A DNA stretch of 10,996 nt from Phyllobacteriaceae bacterium UBA1059. GTDB lineage: Bacteria > Pseudomonadota > Alphaproteobacteria > Rhizobiales > Rhizobiaceae. The notes beneath the pieces were generated by a model, which saw only the letters and a program-made list of their open reading frames with translations, was not told where the DNA came from and did not search any database. The number at the start of each line of letters is the position of its first letter. Within the stretch, counting starts at the first letter, position 1. The position numbers and the translations under genes were made by a program. The DNA is taken from assembly GCA_002316345.1 (NCBI GenBank), contig DCDI01000020.1, positions 3,959 to 14,954 of the forward strand, written 5' to 3'. This document shows positions 6,627 to 10,996 of this stretch, one piece after another.

Positions 6627-7760
6627 ATGCAGGCTCTTGGTTCACATTTCCCCACGCGAAAATTCGACGTTATCGTCATCGGCGGCGGAGTTTTTGGCTT
6701 GTCCTGCGCCCTCACTTTGGCCGATGCGGGAAAGTCGGTTGCGGTTGTGGATCGAAGCAAGGCATGGGGCGAGGCCTCTGCGGTGAACGCTGGGTCTCTT
6801 GCTGTCCAAAACAAGCTGCCTGCCCTCGTTCCATACACATTATGGGCATGGCAAACCTGGCAAAGTCTTGCTCAGCGCCTGGGCACAGACTTGGGTCTTC
6901 GGCGTTCGGGCGGTTACAAGATCGCGATGGATGACGTTGAAGCCGAACGGCTTCACAAAATTGCCGCTGAACAACAAGCAGTCGGCCTGATCACCATGCG
7001 GTTGAGCAAATCGGACCTACGGACGCATGCATCCTGGATCTCGGAAGATTGCGTTGCTGCCACCTATTGCGAAGACGATGGATATGCCAGCCCCACTCTT
7101 GTCGGCCCGGCACTTCGTCGGAGCGCCGAGGAGGCGGGTGTGACGCTGATCGAGCACGCACACGTCGATACCATCCAAAGCGGTGATCGTATAACTGTGG
7201 GGACATCGCGTGGTGAGTTTCAAGGCGACAGACTGGCCATCACGGCAGGGGCTTGGTCTGGCCGCATCGCCGCGATGGTCGGCGTCGAACTGCCGATCTC
7301 GCTCGACGTGAACATGGTTTCGGTCACCGAGCCAGCTCGTCCAACGATCAAGAAGATCGTGACGCATGCCAGAGGCGTGCTGACCCTTAAACAGGTCGCG
7401 AACGGTAGCTGCCTTATCGGTGGCGGTTGGCAGGGAATCGGCACACTCGACGATTTTCGCAAGGATATCAGCTACGACCAGATCATCCACAATCTTCGAC
7501 TGGCTATTCGGGTCATCCCTGGCTTGAAGTCGCTGAATGTCGTGCGAAGCTGGGCTGGCTACGAAGGCGTGACGCCCGACTCCCTACCCTATCTCGGCAA
7601 GCTCAATGGCCACGACAATATCTATTGCGCTGCCTGCGCGCGCGGCGGCTTCACAATGGGCCCGCTGCTGGGCCAGCTTCTGGGCGAGCTTATTCTTACC
7701 GGAACAGCATCGAAGCCCATCGATCTCTTTGATCCGGGGAGATTTGCAGATGCGGCTTAG
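6627..7760 (+). CDS. DAO-type FAD-dependent dehydrogenase subunit (HcnC / D-hydroxyproline or opine dehydrogenase beta-like)
   Basis: A 377-residue flavoprotein of the D-amino-acid oxidase fold, the catalytic amine-oxidising subunit of three-component dehydrogenases such as HcnC, nopaline/octopine oxidase B and D-hydroxyproline dehydrogenase beta. The Rossmann FAD motif VIGGGVFGLSCALTLADAG starts near residue 17 and the strand ends at Asp42; SAVNAGSL (about 51-58) is a DAO-type segment; RSWAGYEGVTPDSLPYLG (about 307-324) and GGFTMGP (about 340) belong to the C-terminal FAD/substrate region. There is no signal peptide, so it is probably cytoplasmic. The ATG at 6627 is preceded directly by an in-frame GTG, either of which could be used; the Shine-Dalgarno is weak. 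It heads a four-gene operon and overlaps the ferredoxin-like gene by 11 bases. It likely oxidises a secondary amine or amino acid; the substrate is unknown. Confidence 0.92.
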   Translation: MQALGSHFPTRKFDVIVIGGGVFGLSCALTLADAGKSVAVVDRSKAWGEASAVNAGSLAVQNKLPALVPYTLWAWQTWQSLAQRLGTDLGLRRSGGYKIAMDDVEAERLHKIAAEQQAVGLITMRLSKSDLRTHASWISEDCVAATYCEDDGYASPTLVGPALRRSAEEAGVTLIEHAHVDTIQSGDRITVGTSRGEFQGDRLAITAGAWSGRIAAMVGVELPISLDVNMVSVTEPARPTIKKIVTHARGVLTLKQVANGSCLIGGGWQGIGTLDDFRKDISYDQIIHNLRLAIRVIPGLKSLNVVRSWAGYEGVTPDSLPYLGKLNGHDNIYCAACARGGFTMGPLLGQLLGELILTGTASKPIDLFDPGRFADAA

Positions 7761-8052
7761 CATGCGCTTGATCGATGGTGTGCAGCCGCCTGCGGAATCC
7801 GTCAGCTTCACCTTTGAAGGCAAGCACCTGACGGCCTGGCCGGGCGAAGCTATCGCTTCCGCCATCATGAGAGCCGGTATCCAGACGATGCGTAAAACCC
7901 GCATTCAAGGAAATGATCGCGGCTACTTCTGTGGCATGGGCCTTTGCTGGGAATGTGCTGTTCATGTCGAGGGCCAGGGCGTGATCCGAAGCTGCTCCCA
8001 TCCCGTGGTGGATGGTCAAATCATCAGCTTTGCCGACGGACCATTCGAATGA
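7750..8052 (+). CDS. (2Fe-2S)-binding small subunit, HcnA / dehydrogenase gamma-like
   Basis: A 100-residue iron-sulfur protein with a plant-ferredoxin-type [2Fe-2S] binding loop C-x4-C-x2-C-x12-C: Cys61, Cys66, Cys69 and Cys82 (CGMGLCWECAVHVEGQG then RSC). Length and motif match HcnA and the gamma subunit of D-hydroxyproline and opine dehydrogenases, which relay electrons between the two flavin subunits. The ATG at 7750 is preferred because GGGGAG lies 8 bases upstream; the ATG at 7762 has no such site. It overlaps the preceding gene by 11 bases and the following gene by ATGA, which implies stoichiometric coupled translation of a complex. Confidence 0.94.
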   Translation: MRLSMRLIDGVQPPAESVSFTFEGKHLTAWPGEAIASAIMRAGIQTMRKTRIQGNDRGYFCGMGLCWECAVHVEGQGVIRSCSHPVVDGQIISFADGPFE

Positions 8053-9461
8053 GCGAACCTGTCGTCATCATCGGCGCCGGGCCGGCTGGCTTATCCTGCG
8101 CCAATGAACTTTCAGCCTGCGGCCAACGCATCGTCCTGATCGACGACAATATCAATGCGGGCGGGCAATACTTCAGGCAGCTTCCAGGTTCCTATCACGT
8201 AACGCCCGACGCAAAGCTTCTGCGCGACAAACAGCGCTTCGACGAGCTGGCGAAGGTTCTAGCAAAACCTAGTGTTCACTATCTCCCGTCGACCACCGTC
8301 TGGGGCACGCCGTCACCTATGACGATTGCCTATGCTGGCAGGACCGGAAGCGGTCGCATCAAGGCAGGCGGCATCGTCATTGCAACCGGTGCGCAGGATC
8401 GCTCACTCCCTTTCACCGGCTGGACGCTTCCTGGTGTCATGTCGGCCGGGGGCTGTCTCAATCTCGCAAAGGCCCATGGCCTCGTGCCTTCGGGCCGCGT
8501 TGTCGTGGCTGGCAACGGACCCCTCGTCCTCGTGGCGGCAGCGACGATGATTGCAGCCGGCGCAAACGTCGTGCGCGTCGTTGAAGCACAGTCGGATTTT
8601 CGTTTGGCATCTGCGGCCCTTGCCGGCCTTCTTGCAGCGCCCAAGATCCTCGGCATCGGCATCGGCTATCGAAAACGCATCTGGACGTCGGGTGCTCGTT
8701 TTCAAACCGGCTTCATGGTCGCGGAGGCCAAAGGCGTATACGACGTCACCTCGGTCGGCATTGCGCCTGTCGGGTTCGATGGCAAGCCGGATCGTTCCAG
8801 GCTCGAATGGATCGACGCCGAAACGCTGGTCACCGGTTATGGCCTCATGCCGGGTACGGAAGCGGCAAAGGTGTTCGGCTGCCGTATGGAATATGACGCC
8901 GGCCTCAATGGCGTGGTCCCCAGCCGCGATGCCAGCCTGCGCACCAGCGAAACCGGCATTTATGCGATCGGCGATGGCGCTGGCATCGGCGGTGTTGAAG
9001 TCGCAATTCTCGAAGGTCGTATCGCAGCACACGCGATCCTCGGCAGTTCTGCCCCGTCCGAACTGTCAGCTGGCTACCGCAAGCTTGATGCCTATCGCCG
9101 GAAACTCAATCTCGCCTATCGAATGCCAACAGCCCTGCGCGCGGCAACCGACGAAACCATCATATGCCGATGTGAAGAATTATCGCTGGGGCAGATCCTT
9201 GCTGATCCCAATCGCGGCCGGGGCAGTCTGAACGCCCTGAAGATATCCAGCCGTCTTGGAATGGGCCGCTGTCAGGGACGGAACTGCCTGCACACGGCTT
9301 CAGCCCTGATGGATCTAGCGCCTGACGCAATTGAAACGCATCCCAGAATGCGCCCGCCAATAAAGCCTATTCCGGTCGGCCTCATGGCCGCGGACGCCGA
9401 CGTCGGCCCTGCGCTGGAACCCGATGAATTTAACCCCTGGAATTCGAAGGAAGAGCAATGA
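8049..9461 (+). CDS. FAD/NAD(P)-dependent oxidoreductase subunit with C-terminal BFD-like [2Fe-2S] domain (HcnB / dehydrogenase alpha-like)
   Basis: A 470-residue pyridine-nucleotide-disulfide-type flavoprotein. The FAD site is VVIIGAGPAGLSCANEL (GAGPAG at 9-14), with IATGAQDRSLPFTGW (about 111-125) and YAIGDGAGIGG (305-315). A second dinucleotide fold contains VVVAGNGPLVLVAAA (151-165). The C-terminus carries a bacterioferritin-associated-ferredoxin-like cluster site: Cys373 and Cys375 (ICRCEEL), Cys408 and Cys413 (GRCQGRNC). This architecture is that of HcnB, opine oxidase A and D-hydroxyproline dehydrogenase alpha, which pass electrons from the DAO-type subunit onward. The start overlaps the [2Fe-2S] gene stop (ATGA). 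All four cluster cysteines and both nucleotide motifs are intact, so the complex looks functional. The final electron acceptor is unknown. Confidence 0.94.
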   Translation: MSEPVVIIGAGPAGLSCANELSACGQRIVLIDDNINAGGQYFRQLPGSYHVTPDAKLLRDKQRFDELAKVLAKPSVHYLPSTTVWGTPSPMTIAYAGRTGSGRIKAGGIVIATGAQDRSLPFTGWTLPGVMSAGGCLNLAKAHGLVPSGRVVVAGNGPLVLVAAATMIAAGANVVRVVEAQSDFRLASAALAGLLAAPKILGIGIGYRKRIWTSGARFQTGFMVAEAKGVYDVTSVGIAPVGFDGKPDRSRLEWIDAETLVTGYGLMPGTEAAKVFGCRMEYDAGLNGVVPSRDASLRTSETGIYAIGDGAGIGGVEVAILEGRIAAHAILGSSAPSELSAGYRKLDAYRRKLNLAYRMPTALRAATDETIICRCEELSLGQILADPNRGRGSLNALKISSRLGMGRCQGRNCLHTASALMDLAPDAIETHPRMRPPIKPIPVGLMAADADVGPALEPDEFNPWNSKEEQ

Positions 9462-10912
9462 CGTTCCAAGGCCATATCGAGGGCATTGCGCTCGGCCCTT
9501 ATATCAACGGCACGCGCCGGAAAGTGTCTGGTGATGCGCATCCGAGCTACGATCCAGCAACCGGCGAAGTCCTTTGCGACGTTCCCGTCAGCGGTACCGA
9601 CCTCGTTGATGAAGCTGTCGAGGCGTCGCGAATAGCTCTGAAAGGTGCTTGGGCGAGTGTGACACCCGCCGAGCGCAGTCGCATGCTCAACCGCGTAGCT
9701 CAGGCTATCCGCAAAGATGCTCAAAGGCTCGCAACTGTTGAGTGCCTCGATAGCGGTAAGCCATTGCGCGAAGCGGTGGGCGACATCGAAACGTCTGCGC
9801 GCTACTTCGAGTATTATGCCGGCATCGCCGACAAGCTGCAAGGCGACACCATCCCGCTTGGCCCTGACTTCGTGTCATTCACCATGCATGAACCGATTGG
9901 TGCCACGGCCCATATCATCCCATGGAATTTTCCGCTGGTGACGACGGCGCGCGGGCTTGCTCCGGCCCTGGCTGCTGGTGCGACGGCGGTCATCAAGCCT
10001 GCTGAACAAACGCCGCTGACAGCGCTGATGCTGCCGGTTTATTTGGAACAGGCCGGCATTCCGGCAGGCGTCGTCAACGTTGTTTGCGGTCCGGGAAAGA
10101 TGACCGGCGCTCCGCTGACGCAGCATCCCGGCATCGCGCATGTGACGTTTACTGGCTCCGTCGATACCGGAAAAACCGTGATGATGTCGGCGGCGTCCCA
10201 TATTGCCTCAACCACGATGGAACTTGGTGGCAAATCACCGGTCGTGGTTCTGGCCGACGCTGATTTCGATGCAGCGATTGAGGGCACGCTCAAGGCGATC
10301 TTCACCAACGCCGGACAGGTCTGCTCGGCAGGCTCGCGCCTTGTGATAGAACGGAGTGTCGCCGACAAATTCCTTTCCGAACTCATCAAGCGCATTGAAC
10401 AATTTACGTTTGGTCACGGACTAGATAACCCGAACATCGGACCAGTCGTATCCAAGCAGCAATTGTTGAAGATCGAAGGGATCGTAAGAGATTCTGTTTC
10501 CGCTGGAGCAGAGTTGTTGACCGGCGGCAACATCAAGCGCCCAGACAAGCTGAACGGCTGGTTCTTCGAACCAACGATTTTGCTCGCTGGAGATTCCTCC
10601 ACCAAATGTGTGCAGGAAGAAATTTTCGGACCCGTGCTGACCGTTCAGATCGCTGCGGATTTCGAACACGCCTTAGAACTGGCGGAAGGCACTGACTTCG
10701 GTCTGGTCGCGGGAATTTATACCAAGGATGTCTCCAAGGCGCTGCGTTTCAGCCGAAAGATTTCTGCCGGACAGGTCTTCATCAACCAGTTCTTCGCGGG
10801 CGGTGTGGAAACACCATTCGGCGGCACGAAGAACAGCGGGTTCGGCCGCGAAAAAGGCCTGGAAGGTCTGAAGGCGTACTACACGGTCAAGACCGTTACC
10901 GCGCGTATCTAG
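9458..10912 (+). CDS. NAD(P)-dependent aldehyde dehydrogenase, betaine-aldehyde-dehydrogenase-like
   Basis: A complete 484-residue aldehyde dehydrogenase. Key residues are present: Asn157 in PWNFP, cofactor Lys180 in VIKPAEQTPL, general base Glu255 in MELGGKSP, nucleophile Cys289 in GQVCSAGSR and Glu388 in EEIFGP. The C-terminal PFGGTKNSGFGREKGLEGL (about 453-471) is typical of betaine-aldehyde/aminoaldehyde-type enzymes, but this does not fix the substrate. It overlaps the upstream dehydrogenase gene by ATGA and has GGAAGAG just upstream, so it is co-translated with the amine dehydrogenase and probably oxidises an aldehyde from the same pathway. It differs from the truncated ALDH at the left edge (GENCSASSR against GQVCSAGSR), so the two probably act on different aldehydes (inference). 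Confidence 0.95.
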   Translation: MTFQGHIEGIALGPYINGTRRKVSGDAHPSYDPATGEVLCDVPVSGTDLVDEAVEASRIALKGAWASVTPAERSRMLNRVAQAIRKDAQRLATVECLDSGKPLREAVGDIETSARYFEYYAGIADKLQGDTIPLGPDFVSFTMHEPIGATAHIIPWNFPLVTTARGLAPALAAGATAVIKPAEQTPLTALMLPVYLEQAGIPAGVVNVVCGPGKMTGAPLTQHPGIAHVTFTGSVDTGKTVMMSAASHIASTTMELGGKSPVVVLADADFDAAIEGTLKAIFTNAGQVCSAGSRLVIERSVADKFLSELIKRIEQFTFGHGLDNPNIGPVVSKQQLLKIEGIVRDSVSAGAELLTGGNIKRPDKLNGWFFEPTILLAGDSSTKCVQEEIFGPVLTVQIAADFEHALELAEGTDFGLVAGIYTKDVSKALRFSRKISAGQVFINQFFAGGVETPFGGTKNSGFGREKGLEGLKAYYTVKTVTARI

Positions 10913-10924
10913 AACACGTCGAAG

Positions 10925-10951
10925 AGGAATGCCTCGGCTAGAGACATTCCT
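10925..10951 (+). terminator. Candidate hairpin terminator after the dehydrogenase-ALDH operon
   Basis: AGGAATG (10925-10931) and CATTCCT (10945-10951) pair over 7 bp, followed inward by one mismatch, CTC/GAG pairing and a 5-base loop GGCTA. It begins 12 bases after the ALDH stop codon. The following TTATTGGG is a poor T-run, so it may be a weak terminator or an mRNA-stabilising hairpin. Nothing else is seen in the last 45 bases. Confidence 0.5.
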
Positions 10952-10996
10952 TATTGGGCTGTGAAGACCGACCGGAAAGTGTGCCTAATGATAACG

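Noticed and set aside
6627..9461. Hydrogen cyanide synthase HcnABC
   Set aside because: The fold set matches, but gene order differs and the operon continues into an aldehyde dehydrogenase; the same architecture is shared by amine and amino-acid dehydrogenases, which fit better.
1..10996. tRNA, rRNA, CRISPR arrays, insertion sequences or att sites
   Set aside because: No tandem repeats with spacers, transposase or integrase frames, or recognisable RNA genes were seen; the gaps between genes are all under 200 bp.

Overview
The window looks like an accessory catabolic region of an alphaproteobacterium, most likely of the Rhizobiales (Agrobacterium/Rhizobium/Brucella-Ochrobactrum type). This rests on moderately high GC judged by eye, tight ATGA-type gene overlaps, the mix of GcvA-like LysR and FCD-type GntR regulators, and HcnABC/opine-oxidase-like dehydrogenase subunits. 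No genus-specific marker, RNA gene, mobile element or CRISPR array was seen.

Layout. A minus-strand group reads from about 4542 down to the left edge: an MttB-family (trimethylamine methyltransferase-like, non-pyrrolysine) protein, a GntR/FCD regulator, a DapA-superfamily lyase/aldolase, and an aldehyde dehydrogenase cut off by the window edge. The last three overlap and form one operon, with a visible promoter and a 21-bp inverted repeat in front of the GntR gene. A GcvA-like LysR gene is divergent from the MttB gene across a 152-bp region containing several dyads. A plus-strand group follows: a second GntR/FCD regulator, a promoter with a 10-bp palindrome, a possible 32-codon leader ORF, and a four-gene operon. 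That operon encodes a DAO-type FAD subunit, a 100-residue [2Fe-2S] subunit, an FAD/NAD-type subunit with a C-terminal BFD-like [2Fe-2S] motif, and a second, complete aldehyde dehydrogenase. A hairpin after the last gene may be its terminator.

How the genes may work together (inference). The parts fit a pathway for a methylated amine or amino-acid-derived compound such as a betaine. The MttB-like protein could remove a methyl group. The three-subunit dehydrogenase could oxidise the secondary amine or D-amino-acid-like product to an imine. The DapA-family enzyme could deaminate, hydrate or cleave an oxo-acid or imine intermediate, and the two aldehyde dehydrogenases could oxidise the resulting aldehydes. 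The order amine dehydrogenase, DapA-family enzyme, aldehyde dehydrogenase resembles known 4-hydroxyproline catabolism, but the MttB-family protein is not part of that standard set and no hydroxyproline epimerase is visible. The substrate cannot be named from the sequence. The combination of MttB homologue, DapA-like enzyme and HcnCAB-like dehydrogenase under three regulators is the most promising candidate for an undescribed system here.
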